From Chinchilla lanigera (Eukaryota; Chordata; Mammalia; Rodentia; Chinchillidae): a stretch of 64,000 nt of DNA. Shown here piece after piece: positions 1-10,690 of the stretch. The notes under the pieces are model-generated. The model was not told the origin of the DNA and searched no databases. It saw only the letters and a list, made by a program, of their open reading frames with translations. The number at the start of each line of letters is the position of its first letter. Positions within the stretch are counted from its first letter, which is position 1. The DNA is taken from positions 3,702,741 through 3,766,740 of the forward strand of contig NW_004955484.1 of assembly GCF_000276665.1 (NCBI RefSeq), in the 5' to 3' direction. The translations under genes and the position numbers were made by a program.

Positions 1-396
1 GGTGAAACCACTGTGGAAATCACTTTGGAGATTCTTCACAAAACTAGGATTAGAAGTCCCACTTAACCCAACTATTCACCTTCTGGGTATTTTCCCAGAA
101 GAATTAAAAACATCATACCACAGTGATATAGGTGCACCCACGTTTATAGCAGCACAATTTGTCATAGGTAAATCTTGGAAACAACCCAGATGCCCATCCA
201 CTGAGGAATGGATAAAAAAGATGTGATATTTTTATACAATGGAGAATTAGCTATAAAAAAGATAAACTCGAGGCTTTTATAGGTAAATGGTGCAGCTAGA
301 GACAATACTCATAAGTGAAATAAAGGAAGGAACACCAGGGATGAGGAAAAGAAGAAAAAGAAAGAAAGAAGACTATATATATATATATATGTATAC

Positions 397-427
<31 letters not shown>

Positions 428-884
428 CAGACATATGGATAGCTGGGATAATTTTTCTGCTGATGTTTGGTGGTTTATTGAAAGGAACAGTTAATGCTTA
501 AAATTTTTTATATTTTGACCAATTTTTCATGCTTATATCTGGTAATCTAAGCAATTGATTTGAAGACAACAATATGCAATAGAACAACCATTGGTGAATT
601 CATACAACTCTGTATCATCTCAATGTTTTTTTTAATAATTACTTTTTTATTCTTTTCAGTGGTTTGAACAATTTTCCATTCTTACATCTGGTAATCTGAG
701 CAACTTAGTTGAAGATGACAATATGTAATATAACAACCACTGTTAATTCCTATCATTTTGTTTTGAAACCCTGAATCATTTTTAATGTTCTTGCTTTGTT
801 TTGTTTATGTCTCTGATGTTGGCATTTTGCTATTCTTTTTTTTTTTTTTACTACTCTCTTTAAAATAAAAAAATAAAAGAATTC
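1..884 (+). mobile_element. LINE-1 3' end with two 3'UTR repeat units
   Basis: 5'-truncated by the window edge. The first 225 nt encode a recognisable L1 ORF2 C-terminus (WKSLWRFFTKL, PTIHLLGIFPEELKTSY, PSTEEWIKK). The 3'UTR follows with a TA/CATA microsatellite (373-427) and then two diverged copies of a unit of roughly 130-200 bp (about 505-630 and 655-800). Both units contain ATCTGGTAATCT(A/G)AGCAA and AACAACCA. The element ends in an A-rich stretch near 864-884. The same 3'UTR occurs in minus orientation at 49370-50560. Confidence 0.85.
373..427. repeat. (TA)n/(CATA)n microsatellite
   Basis: Compound TA and CATA tract inside the L1 3'UTR. Other copies of this L1 have a different simple repeat at the same place. 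Confidence 0.95.
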
Positions 885-1225
885 AACTGTGTGTATTTTC
901 TGAATGATGAACTTGAAATAGATGATGAGCAAATGATGTAAGGCAAAAAGAAAGCATGAATAACAATATCAAGACACAGTAGAATTTAATGCAAAAAGCA
1001 TTAAGAAGGAACACGAAGGCAATTTAAAATAGGTAAAACCTACCTTCTACTTCATTGTTATAAACTGCATCAACATGGAAACAAAAAATGTGTAAAGCAA
1101 AAATTTTCACATATTTATAGAAAATAGGTGGAAAATGCACAAAACTTTTTATATACCACACTTAGTGTTAGAAAAGGTAAACAGAAAAAGATACAGAAGA
1201 TTTAGATGTTACAATTATTCAGTTT

Positions 1226-1328
1226 TTAAAAAATTTTTTATTTGTTTTGGTTTTTTTCCAGTACCGGGAATCTATCTCATGATCCTGTGCTTGCCAGGCC
1301 TGTGCTGCTGAGCTAAATCCCCAGCCCC
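1226..1328 (-). mobile_element. ID-type SINE
   Basis: tRNA-derived ID SINE read from the minus strand: GGGGCTGGGGATTTAGCTCA start, with the 3' end marked by plus-strand CCAGTACCGGGAA and a T-rich tail. It is flanked by a 14-bp perfect target-site duplication, caattattcagttt, at 1212-1225 and 1329-1342. Confidence 0.9.
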
Positions 1329-1779
1329 CAATTATTCAGTTTAATATAATTTTTCATGATAATCTGGATTCTGCAGACTAGGAAATGTTGTTTTTGGGCA
1401 TTCATGAGCTTAAAAAAATCATTTTAGGCCACTAGTATACACAAACTCACGAAATAGGAATTGAGAGGGCCACATTTTCTGATCATGATGCAAAACCCCC
1501 TTAATATTAATATTAATAAAAGCTTAAATAACAAAAACCAAAACCTTAATCATTTAGAAATAATAAAAGTATACTCTATAATTATACTTTGAAAATAAAA
1601 CTAACTCTAGACAATTTAGGAAATAGTGAAACTTATGATAGATATTCACACATATTTAAAACTAATGTCTACTTTTATCCATCATTTTCCTAACATTTAG
1701 GGGGTGAGGTATAATCAAGCAAATAGTCTTACATCTTTCAATATTAATTAAGAAAAAGTAAAAGTAGGCATTCATCTTA

Positions 1780-2060
1780 GGAAGGTAGAGAAACAGAATA
1801 TAAGAGTAAATTCAAAAGAATAACTGAGACAAATTGGAAAGAGAAGAAGAAAAAGAGGCAGACCTAACAGATATTAAGATGTATTTTAAAGCCACAGCAG
1901 TTAAAATAGTACAGGGTTAATGTAGGGACAGGCAGATCAAAGAGTACTAGAGAGACTAGCAATAACCTAAATATATGTGATAATTTAAGGGAAGAACAGA
2001 TTTTATCATCAAAGATGATAGCATTCATTATCTTTGGATTATGATATTATGAACAATATC
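1780..2060 (+). mobile_element. L1/HAL1-like ORF2 remnant
   Basis: Degenerate segment with the L1 ORF2 pattern around AAAGCCACAGCAGTTAAAATAGTA and the following GGGACAGGCAGATCAAAGAG. No open frame remains. Confidence 0.5.
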
Positions 2061-2610
2061 TACTTATTCTTCATTTGTTTTAATGTTTTCCAGTTTCCCT
2101 ATAACAATTATGTACTATTTTCATGATGAGAAAATTTCATCAAAAGTTCCTTAACACTGGTACATCAACATAATAAAAACAAGGAACCAGGTGTACATTT
2201 GCTTTTAAAACACACTGTAGTCTACTGGGGTTTTCACATCTGCTAGTAAAAAATGCTCTTATTTGGTGTAGTTAGTGGAGAGGAAGCCTTGGGGAATTAC
2301 AAGGGAAGTGTGAGGATATCAGTGGAAATAAATGCAATTTTTTATTATCATGCAAAAAAAATCCATAGGTTGCATCTCCCTGATTTACTGATGTCTCCCC
2401 AGTGCCTAGGAACTGGCTAATGTAGGACTTAATTAATCCTTGTTTAATAAATAAGTAGTCTAAATTTATTTAATTTTCTTACTTCTGGGGTCTTTAGTTT
2501 TAATAATAATTTAAAAAAAGTTACCCCATAGTTCTGCCAGTGAATAGTACTCACCTACCTCTGGGGCGTGGCCTACCCTTTTGAATCGGCCTCTCCCACT
2601 GTCCACTCAC

Positions 2611-2748
2611 CGACAGAGGCACAATCCGTGGCACCCCAGGGAGAAGGCTGTCTGGGGAAGACTGGTGGCCAGTCAGAACCTTGAACTCGAAGCCAACTTT
2701 TCCAGTGTTCTTCAGTGTGATCTCACGCTCTGTGACATGGTCAAACAG
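2611..2748 (-). CDS. HYDIN: HYDIN coding exon j
   Basis: 138 nt (46 codons), phase 0 in and out; acceptor ctctccttaag before CTGTTTGACC, donor CCTCTGTCG/gtgagt. The peptide begins LFDHVTEREITLKNTGKVGF, continues EFKVLTGHQSSPDSLLPGVP and ends RIVPLS. It joins NYGLQ of exon i directly to LFDHVTERE, as in human HYDIN. In the human protein the next residues are GFISSHKEQ (recalled); no such exon is present in the remaining 2.6 kb of the window, so the gene continues outside it. Confidence 0.96.
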
Positions 2749-3999
2749 CTTAAGGAGAGAAGAAGGACGGGTGACCCTTCTGCCATCCACTGTCACCCTG
2801 ATGAGGAGAGATCAACACACATGCCTCACAGACATAGCCTCTGCTCTTTGTGAGACACGCACGGGTCAATCCATATTTTAGCATCACAAAAAGGCACCTC
2901 CTGGGTCAAAAGAACCACTGACCTCTGGACACATTGCTCTTGCCTTGGTGCTTGTAATCACTGGTTTACTTACAAATGGCCTTGGGGGTGAATCCCTAAC
3001 TCTCCTACCTCGTATTCTTCACCACAGGAACCTGTATTAGAGAATCCTAAGGTAAGCTTTCAATGCTGCGAAGATTTGCCTTCTGGATTCTATTCTATAA
3101 GAAAAACATAAGATCTGAGTTCAGAATGCTCTGGAATGAATTTTTCCATTTATGTGGAGACCATGGGTGAGATAGGCTAGTTATGTCCTTTTGTTGAGCT
3201 TTTGCTAACATAATTCAGCAGCTAATACACTAGGCCTAGTAACAGTAACTGAGACCACTTTAGAAGTCCTTAGGACAAGCTAGGGCAAGGACTAGCTGCT
3301 TCAAAGAATATACTCAAAGATGAACCTAACCCATTTAGCCTGAGAACCCCATAAAGAAGAAAAGAGAATCTACGTGATTAGCACAGTGGAGATAGTTTCA
3401 ATTGGCATTAGGTGAATCAGACTTTAGGCACAATGTTTAACCTAAAAACACATAATTCAATAATTATACAGGTACTAACTATTAATGGAGGTTGAATCCT
3501 CATTAAATTTGGTAGGACATGTGGTCTCTGAGTATGTAACACAAACTCTAATTGGAGAGAGAAGTTATGCAGACAGAACTATCTAAAATTCTCCCAAGAC
3601 AAAAATTAGAAAACACATTCTGTTATTTCTCATTGCCAGGGAGATAGAAAATAAGACAAGGTAACTGTGGCAAGGAGCTGAGCTGGGTCTCATAGAATGT
3701 AGAGCTTTGGGTTCAGCAGAGGAGAGGATGGCAGGGATAACATAAGAGCAAGTATGAGGTAGGAAGGACAAGGGTGAATTAAAGTCAGTAGGTCAACTGG
3801 CTTGGCCACGATCAAATGAATGGGCCATAATGGGGAATTATTGGTAATTAAGTTTCATGTAAGAGGCACCAGTTAATAGAGGGGCTCAGGATATCCTCAT
3901 CCAGGTGGAAGAATCTGGCCCTGAGCTACTGTGTGACAAAGAAAGGAACTCATGGTGATTGAAGGCTTACACGGCACAGCATTGAGCAGACATTTATGT

Positions 4000-4140
4000 A
4001 GCCACAACCTCCTGGTGGAGGAACAAGTATTCTACTTATTCCCATCTTCTAGACGAAGGATACCCAGGCTTGGAGAGGTTATGTGGTAACACAGTCAGGG
4101 TAATGCAGTAGGGAGTGAAACAGGATGTAAAATCATGCTC
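4000..4140 (+). repeat. MIR fragment
   Basis: Diverged MIR core: TTATTCCCATCTTCTAGACGAAGG ... GGAGAGGTTATGTGGTAACACAGTCA. Recognised by pattern only. Confidence 0.6.
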
Positions 4141-4309
4141 TTTTCTCAGTACTACAGTGCTTTCCCAAATACTTCTGGGATTAATTGGTCATGGACTCAT
4201 GGGATGAAAGATGCAAGGCAGCACTGGGACAACTGATCTGGCACGATGTTTGGTGGGTTAGAGGAAGAAGCTGTGAATGGGTTGCGACCCTTGCTTGCAG
4301 GGGGTCTGA

Positions 4310-4385
4310 AGGAGCTTGTTAGAAATTCAGATTCTCAGGCTACCCAGACCAATAGAGTCAGAATCTGCATGTGAACAGATGGATT
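4310..4385 (-). mobile_element. MER5A-like hAT fragment
   Basis: The string TTAGAAATTCAGATTCTCAGGCTACCCAGACC followed by GAGTCAGAATCTGCATGTG is the central part of MER5A (hAT-Charlie). It is short and diverged. Confidence 0.6.
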
Positions 4386-4846
4386 CCTACACAAACAGCA
4401 TGGGAGGAACTGCCGCAGTGAATCAGGCATGGCTTGATGAGGCCCTGCAGTGTGGACATAGTGGCCAGATAACACTGACTCAGAGCAGGACCTGGTAGAT
4501 GAAGTAGCAAGCACTGGACGTTAAAAGGATGTGGGGTATGGGGCACAGTGCAGGGCAAAAGGCTGGTAGACTCTGCACTGAAGGCATGAGGAAATGGCTG
4601 TGTTAATAAGAACCAGGGAGGCTGGAGCAGGCTTCTGGACGGGCACCTGAGCATCCAGCATGTTGAGTTCTCAGAGCTGGTGAGGAGGATCATCAGGGTC
4701 AGGAACACAGATTAGGGATCCAGGGTAAGGATGAGGGTGAGACTGAGCTGATCAGGGTTCAGGAGAGATTTAGGGACAAGGTTTATCATTCATTTCATGT
4801 TTAAAGCAAAACCAGAAAATGTCCTCCCATTGGTTTGCAGCAGTAC

Positions 4847-5056
4847 CTGTAGCCCATAGTTAATATCCTTGGTGTCAAAGGAATAGCTGACCATGGAAGC
4901 CTGTCCCTTCAGTGTAATTTCATAGGTGGGCCCGCCTTCCACTTCGCACAAAGCTTTGGCCTGTGCAGAGATGTCACAGTGTCCATAGAAGGTGAAGGAT
5001 ATTTGATGGCTGCTATGTGGCCGCAGGGTTCCATAGAGGGGCAAAATGTCAAACAC
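4847..5056 (-). CDS. HYDIN: HYDIN coding exon i (ASH-type domain)
   Basis: 210 nt (70 codons), phase 0 in and out; acceptor aactctctctgcag before GTGTTTGACA, donor GGGCTACAG/gtactg. The peptide is VFDILPLYGTLRPHSSHQIS, FTFYGHCDISAQAKALCEVE, GGPTYEITLKGQASMVSYSF and DTKDINYGLQ. The series P-L-x-G-x-L-x-P-x-S-x-x-x-x-x-F-x-F is the signature of an ASH/MSP domain, and the match to HYDIN is very strong. The open frame runs past the donor into the intron (VLLQTNGR...), which should not be read as coding. Confidence 0.97.
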
Positions 5057-5284
5057 CTGCAGAGAGAGTTATCCTACATGAGAACAGCTGCCAGTATGAT
5101 GCGGCTGCAAAGGGTAAGTTAAAGTCCTGTTGATTGACAGGCGTATTCCTAGCTCAGCACCCTGGCATCCTGAACACATATGGTGAGAATGGTGCTAACA
5201 GCGCTCTGAAGTTTCTATGTGGGGCAGATGCTCAGTTAGAAAAGTCACACAAGAAGATCTCAGGACTCAGGGAGTATTACTTAC

Positions 5285-5392
5285 TTCTTCAATCCCCATG
5301 GAAACCAACTCCTCTTGAAAGATCCATAGGGGTTCCTCATACTCCAGCTGGCTCTGGCTGCTTTCTGTTCGAGAGGGACTAGTTTTTCTATC
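5285..5392 (-). CDS. HYDIN: HYDIN coding exon h
   Basis: 108 nt (36 codons), phase 0 in and out; acceptor ctttaacttctag before GATAGAAAAA, donor ATTGAAGAA/gtaagt (strong). The peptide begins DRKTSPSRTESSQSQLEYEE and ends PLWIFQEELVSMGIEE. It is an acidic, Ser/Gln-rich linker; the terminal MGIEE continues into VFDILPLYG of the next exon, as in human HYDIN (SIGIEE-VFDILPLYG, recalled). Compared with the human linker it appears a few residues shorter. It is separated from the next exon by only 228 bp. Confidence 0.9.
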
Positions 5393-6199
5393 CTAGAAGT
5401 TAAAGATACAAGGAAAAGCTAGCAAGCATTTAAAATGGATCATTGAGATGCACCTTCCCCATACAAAAAGGAGGTATGTTGCCTGTGATCATGAAATTGT
5501 ACATGTTTTCCTAGTGAGATAATAGGACAATGCCCCAAATGTACCTACTATAAGGATGTTTATAATAGCAGTGTTATTTATGATAGTGTTGATAGCTGTG
5601 TTATTTATAATAGCAAAGTCCTGGAAGCAAACTAACTGCCCCAGCAATAGGTGTTCACTTTAAATAAAGTGGTAGGTGCACCCATAGAAGATCACACAGT
5701 GTGTACTTATGGGCAGTGACTAATGCACAGTCACACAATTGAGTAAGAAAGCAATTCCATTCATATGAAGTTACACGGGCCTCCTGGGTCTGAAGGTGTG
5801 AGTGGGCATAAATTCATTCTGAGATTTGCATACACAAACAGATATCTGGGAAGTTATTGTTTCAATAGTACTTTTCTGTAAATGATGGATTTTGAGGATT
5901 TTTGTTTTACATTTTCTGTATTATTGAATTTTCTATGGCAAGCATCTTTGAAAACAGAAACAAAGGAACACTAAAAAACCAAGAATTTTATATACTTATA
6001 TGCTTATTCTAAAAAGTATTCTAAAAGGATTCTAAAACATTGAAAAATATTTGAAAATTGAAAAAAAGCTCCAAAGAAACAAAAATCAATCAACAGGTTG
6101 TACTATAAATATGTGTGTGTATCTATACTGTGCATATATGCATCTACATCTTGTATTCTGATTTTTCAGTTGACATTATGAGTGTCACCCTCTCATGTG

Positions 6200-7370
6200 A
6201 CTGAATATTCTGCACAAGTGTCACTTAAAATATTAAAAAATAGTTGATACATATACATGTTATAAATTTAAAATATTCAAAAAAGACTCTCAGCCCTCCT
6301 CCCCAATTCTTCAGCCCCTGCCTCCCAGATAACCACCATGCCCCTATGTACCACCTGATATGTTCTATTTAGTTATTTTCTTTGTTTGACCAGTACTTTT
6401 GGAGGGCTAGCTGTGGACCACTATTTAGTTATTTTCTTTGTTTGACCAGTACTTTTGGAGGGCTAGCTGTGGACCAGTTCTAGGTACTAGGGATATAATA
6501 GTGAACAAAACAGAATAAAATTCTTGCTCTCATGAAGCTTGCATTCTAGAGACATTGTATGCATAAGCAAATACATCTATGTACTTATTTGAGACATAAA
6601 ATACATATACTTGGCCTGACTGCCAAGTATCCCAGTTCCACAGCTTGATGGATATATCTCCTCATCGATAAAATGGGAAAAGATAATAGTACCCACTTCA
6701 TAAAGTTGTGGGAGAAATGAAAGAGTTAATGTACAAAATGCTTAGCATAGGGCAAAGCATATACGTGCTCAGCAAGTGTTAGCTGTTTTTATATACTTGG
6801 TAGTACATTATGCATCCAGTTTTGCACCTAGCATTTTAACTAAATATATCACAGATTGCCCAAATCAGTATATAGAAAACTTTCTCATTTTTTAAAAAGG
6901 ATTTCATTGTATTGCAGTATTACAATATGCAGTTTATTCAATTAGCCTCCTATTAAGAGTTTTTTCTACCTTTTTGTCTTTCATAAATAAAGCTATAGTG
7001 CACAAGGATAGTCACATGTCTTTATGCAAAGATAAAAGCCTATCTGGAAAATACTTTTCTAGAAGAGGAAGTATGCGTTTTAGATTTTGATATGCTCGCC
7101 AAGCTGTATGTCATAGAGGTTATGCCAATTCACCTTCTTCCTTACAGAATGTGAAAATGCCTGCTCATGCCTGTGCATTGCCACAGTTGATATGAACACT
7201 ACTTAAAAATATTGTATGTCATCATGGACACACAGTCATTTATTTTTCATTATTTTTCAATATTTTGCTAGTGCTAATGTGTAACAAACATCTTTGTAAA
7301 TCTTTGTGTGATGCCGTTCTTAGAGCATCATTCTAGAAGGAAGATTTAAGGCTATGCATTGTAAAATTCT
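6200..7370 (-). mobile_element. Ancient L1M fragments
   Basis: Reads on the minus strand as a degraded L1M 3' region. On plus it shows the familiar pattern of T-rich runs, ATTCATTGTATTGCAGTATT-like phrases and TTCACCTTCTTCCTTACAGAATGTGAAAATGCCTG. A MIR in minus orientation (about 6605-6800, with AAAATGGGAAAAGATAATAGTACCCACTTCATAAAG) and an L2-like piece are nested in it. Confidence 0.55.
6365..6476. repeat. Perfect 56-bp tandem duplication
   Basis: 6365-6420 and 6421-6476 are identical over all 56 bases (start ctatttagttattttcttt, end gctagctgtggacca). The copies are directly abutting. The rest of the surrounding old L1M DNA is heavily diverged, so this is a recent event (or an assembly duplicate). 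Confidence 0.97.
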
Positions 7371-7695
7371 CTTGATCATCTCATTTTTATCAGGGAAGTA
7401 CTAAGAAAACTATCTCTCTCTTAGTAGCCTCTATCTAGGGGGTGGGAAGCAGACAAGGTGGTCCAGGTTGGGAGATCAGTAACTGGCTTTTCTATTAAGG
7501 AGAAGATCTGGGTCCTGGGCTCATATTAGGCATCAACTCTGGGAAGGTTTAGTTGGGATATGATCTGAATAAAGCTATGCAGCCTCTTTTCCAGCTCAAC
7601 CTCAGCCCTGCGCTTGCCTCTCCACTCCTGAATCTGCTCTTGTTTTGGGAGAGATCCTGTCCTTGTCAACCCTCCCCCAGGGCAAAGAACCGTAC

Positions 7696-7774
7696 ATCTG
7701 AGATCAAGGTGGATGCTCTGATTTTTTTCAGTTCTTTTTCTTCAGGCCAACCATCTTCACCCATCAGGGAAATC
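7696..7774 (-). CDS. HYDIN: HYDIN coding micro-exon g
   Basis: 79 nt; acceptor ttaaattcctcag before GATTTCCC, donor ATCTCAGAT/gtacgg. The exons on either side need an intervening piece of length 1 modulo 3, and 79 nt satisfies that. The peptide ISLMGEDGWPEEKELKKIRA then STLISD aligns with the human linker containing PEEKELRK and ASSVISD (recalled). A TAA lies just upstream in frame, so the start cannot be much earlier. The donor is the weakest of the ten. The same DNA is covered on the plus strand by a 190-codon open frame (7553-8125) that I regard as chance. Confidence 0.8.
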
Positions 7775-8423
7775 CTGAGGAATTTAATGAAACAGAGAGT
7801 CACTCAAGTGGCAGCCATGGCTGCACAGGCTCAGTTACACCTCCCACACCCCGAGAGGAAGGGAAGGTCTCATTCAAGGAACATCTTTCTGAAGGGGTCA
7901 GCTGGCAGTGCTAGGTTGCCCTCTGCCCCAAATGTGAAGTTGAAGCCATTAAAGAGGCCAATTTTCTGTAGAGTCCACCCGTTCTTTGCTGGAGGATCAA
8001 GGCTATGTCCAATTTATAAAAAAGTCTTAGGAAGCTCCACCAGTTCTTCAGATGACTTGGATGAGTCCTCAGTGCTCCATGTTAAATTTCATAATTTACT
8101 GGAGCATTTTATTATGAGAATTTAATGTTTGGTGGATTATCATACCCAGTCCTGCTTGTTCCTATGGGCTTGATCCCAGCTGTAGACTTTGACCCCATGC
8201 AAAGGACTGTGTGAAGGGCTCCATCCCCCAGGATTCAGAATTCTATATTCTCCTGAAGACACAGAGGGGATAATCCAGGGCCTACATGTATAACACACTC
8301 ACAAACTGTTAACCATTCACTGGTTGAATGAATACATGAGGATAGGCATTGAGGATGTAAATCAGATTAGAGAAAAAAGTGCTATTAAAGAAAAATCCAT
8401 GCTGCTTTCTCATTTTCACTTAC

Positions 8424-8564
8424 TTAATGGAATTACTTAAATATGTATCAGCAGACTTGAATGTAGCTGGGACTGATGGCAAGCTGGTAGGCGGTGAGGT
8501 TGCTGGGAGAGACTCTGTCTGGGATGCGGGGGGAGTGGAGAGCTTCTTTGGCCATGTCACAAAC
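8424..8564 (-). CDS. HYDIN: HYDIN coding exon f (Ser/Pro linker)
   Basis: 141 nt; acceptor gctttgtag before GTTTGTGACA, donor TCCATTAA/gtaagt (strong). The first base completes the Arg codon begun in exon e, then FVTWPKKLSTPPASQTESLP, ATSPPTSLPSV and PATFKSADTYLSNSI follow, with two bases left over. Human HYDIN has FVTLPKKP...MESIPATS at this point (recalled), so the start is conserved and the rest drifts quickly. It is a low-complexity Ser/Thr/Pro linker between beta domains, so conservation alone would not find it. Phase agreement on both sides supports it. Confidence 0.9.
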
Positions 8565-9214
8565 CTACAAAGCCTTGAGGGGCGAAAGGGAGACATGAGT
8601 GCACATTAGCTTTTGTAAATTGGTGCCCAGTGGCATAGAAAGTCAAATTCTAAATCTTAGACCAGGCAGAATTAGAAGACCACCCTGTAACCTCCCTTGG
8701 ACTCGTTTTCCTCATGTCTTTGCTAAGGTTTTGTTTGTTCCTGAAGTTTTCTGACCATCTGCTCCTTCTGGGTCTGATATCTCTCCTCTGAGCAGCTACA
8801 GGTTTCTGGGCTCCTCTGCTTATACTCATCTTTCCCATGCCTGCTAGACTGTGAGAGCAAAGAGGAACTCAATCAAATAGGGCATCTGAAACAGATAACT
8901 AGAAAGCAGGGCCACGACTAGGGTGAAGCATGTAAGGGACACCTTGCCAGGGTCCTGGAAGTGAGGGCTCAGGCTTTTTGCATGATGCTGCCTCCCATAA
9001 TGTGTCATCGGTGCCTCGCTTGCCTCACCCTAGTCCTGGTCCCACTGCCAAGCTTTGCTGCCACTCACGTTCTCTGAGTAGGGGACCCCTGTGGCTGCAC
9101 CAGCTGGTGCTGAAGTCTATCTGTCCAGGTTTCACTGACTACAACAGCCTTTAGATATCACAAAGGCCAAGGTGGTTGTGTTGCCCCTATCCTGCATGTC
9201 ACCCTCATTTTTTT

Positions 9215-9322
9215 TTTTTTTTTTTTTTTTTTTTGGTTTTTCTCTGGTACCGGGAACCGAACTCACAACCTTGCGCATGCCAGGCAGGCGCTTTTTGCCA
9301 CTGAGCTAAATTCCCAGCCCCC
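9215..9322 (-). mobile_element. ID-type SINE with long A tail
   Basis: Minus-strand ID element: on plus, a run of about 25 T, then GGTTTTTCTCTGGTACCGGGAACC ... CACTGAGCTAAATTCCCAGCCCC. Flanking duplication accctcattttttt at 9201-9214 and 9323-9336. A long pure tail and an intact body suggest youth. Confidence 0.9.
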
Positions 9323-9654
9323 ACCCTCATTTTTTTGACTCTTCTCTTCCTCGTCCCTCTTCATCTCAAACCTCTGATATCAGTTTCAACCCAACTTCAC
9401 TTGTGTATTCATTCTGGCCTCATATACATATTTAACTCTGGCTCAGCACAAATATCATGTACTATATGAAGCTCCCACCACTATCCAGCTTCCCTTTGCA
9501 GGAAATTCTTTCTCCCTCTGAAGAGTCACAGAATTTCATCTGGACTTCTTTTAAGATACTGTCAATCTTCCACAACATCCTGGAATTTCATTTCCTAAAC
9601 TTCAGGTGTTCTACTACCACCTCCATGATTTTTGCCATGTTAAATACTACCTAA

Positions 9655-10065
9655 TAAAGCAGTTTTATTGAGGAATAATTTTCATACAAAATGCACTCAT
9701 AACCATACAGTATGAGGACGTTTTAAACACACATGTGTACCACTATATTAATAGACAGAATGTTTACATCATCCTAAAAAGTGTCATGTGCTTTACGTTG
9801 TCATAGATTTGCTACAGTTTCATAAAATGGGATATGCTCATACGTGTCTGACTTCCTTTGTTCAGCATAATGTTTTTGAGATTTATAACGCATGGAGAAG
9901 CAGTCTAGTCCTTTTTCTTAACTGACTAGCATTTTATAGCATGGATACTTATCCATCTGGTTGATAGACACCTAGACCATTTCCAACTTTTGGATACTAT
10001 TGATAAAGTTGCTATGAGTATTTGTGTGCAAGTCTTTGTGTGTTCATCTGTTTTCATTCTTTGCT
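9655..10065 (-). mobile_element. L1 3' region, old
   Basis: Minus-orientation L1: plus-strand phrases such as GTTCAGCATAATGTTTTTGAGATTTAT and ACTTATCCATCTGGTTGATAGACA ... CCATTTCCAACTTTTGG. No frame remains. Confidence 0.65.
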
Positions 10066-10690
10066 ATAGTTTGGATCTGGAATGTCCCTTGAAGGGCCCT
10101 GTGTTAAATATTTGGGCTCCGGGTTGGTACCACGGGGAGGTGGGTGGTAGAACTCGGGAGGCGGGGCCCACTGGGAGGTCTTTAGATTATTGAGGAATGC
10201 TCTCAAAGGGGATAGAGAGTGGAACTCTCTGGCCCCATCCTTTTCCTCTCTTTGCCGTCTGAGATGGGATTGTGGTGCAGAATAGCCATATTACCCTGCA
10301 TGCTGTTCAATTGTTCTCATTTCCAAACAGGATTAGATTCACTTATCTTCAGAAAAGACTGCATAACAAACAAGGAAGATCAATACTGTTCCAGTTCCAG
10401 AGCTGCCCATATTAGAATTGCTGGAGAAGCCAGGAAAGGGACAACCTCTCTGGCTAGGACAGAATCTTGTGAATGTCAAACACTTGCTGATCAGCAGCAC
10501 TGGCTTGGGATCAGCAGTTTTCCTCTTCATGTTTTATTTTGAACTTTTGGGTAAGGATCAATACATTCTTTTGGCTGCAAATTATGTAAAAAAATCCACC
10601 ATGCTTATTTCCTGTTCTCCCTTCACTAGAAGCAGGATTGTGCCAAAATAAAGCCCCAAAGAACAAGCGTGTGTTTCAGTTAATATTCTG
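10066..10690 (+). mobile_element. MaLR-type LTR (MST/MT-like), possibly with an insert
   Basis: Starts GCTATAGTTTGGATCTGGAATGTCCC and passes GGCGGGGCCCACTGGGAGGTCTTTAGATTA, both LTR hallmarks of ERVL-MaLR. It ends near GCCAAAATAAAGCCCC. The middle (about 10320-10560) fits the LTR less well and may be a separate insertion. Confidence 0.65.

Larger units (their letters stand above)
1..2610 (-). other. HYDIN: HYDIN intron downstream of exon j (partial)
   Basis: Intron sequence continuing past the window edge. It holds an L1 3' end (1-884), an ID element (1226-1328) and an old L1/HAL1-like stretch (about 1780-2060). The remaining parts (885-1211, 1343-1779, 2061-2610) are AT-rich and I see nothing recognisable in them. 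Confidence 0.85.
2749..4846 (-). other. HYDIN: HYDIN intron i/j
   Basis: 2098 bp. It contains a MIR fragment near 4000-4140 and a MER5A-like hAT piece near 4310-4385. The segment 2750-3980 has no repeat I recognise and no convincing open frame. Confidence 0.85.
5393..7695 (-). other. HYDIN: HYDIN intron g/h
   Basis: 2303 bp, mostly old L1M sequence in minus orientation (about 6200-7370), interrupted by a 56-bp perfect tandem duplication (6365-6476), an L2-like piece (about 6470-6560) and a MIR (about 6605-6800). 5393-6190 is AT-rich with nothing recognised. Confidence 0.8.

Noticed and set aside
2551..2796. Frame extension around exon j (TVDGRRVTRPSSLLK before LFDHV, VSGQWERP after VPLS)
   Set aside because: Intron sequence beyond the ttaag acceptor and the gtgagt donor.
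7553..8125. 190-codon plus-strand open frame
   Set aside because: Overlaps HYDIN micro-exon g on the other strand, has no recognisable domain and no intron or repeat support. Probably chance.
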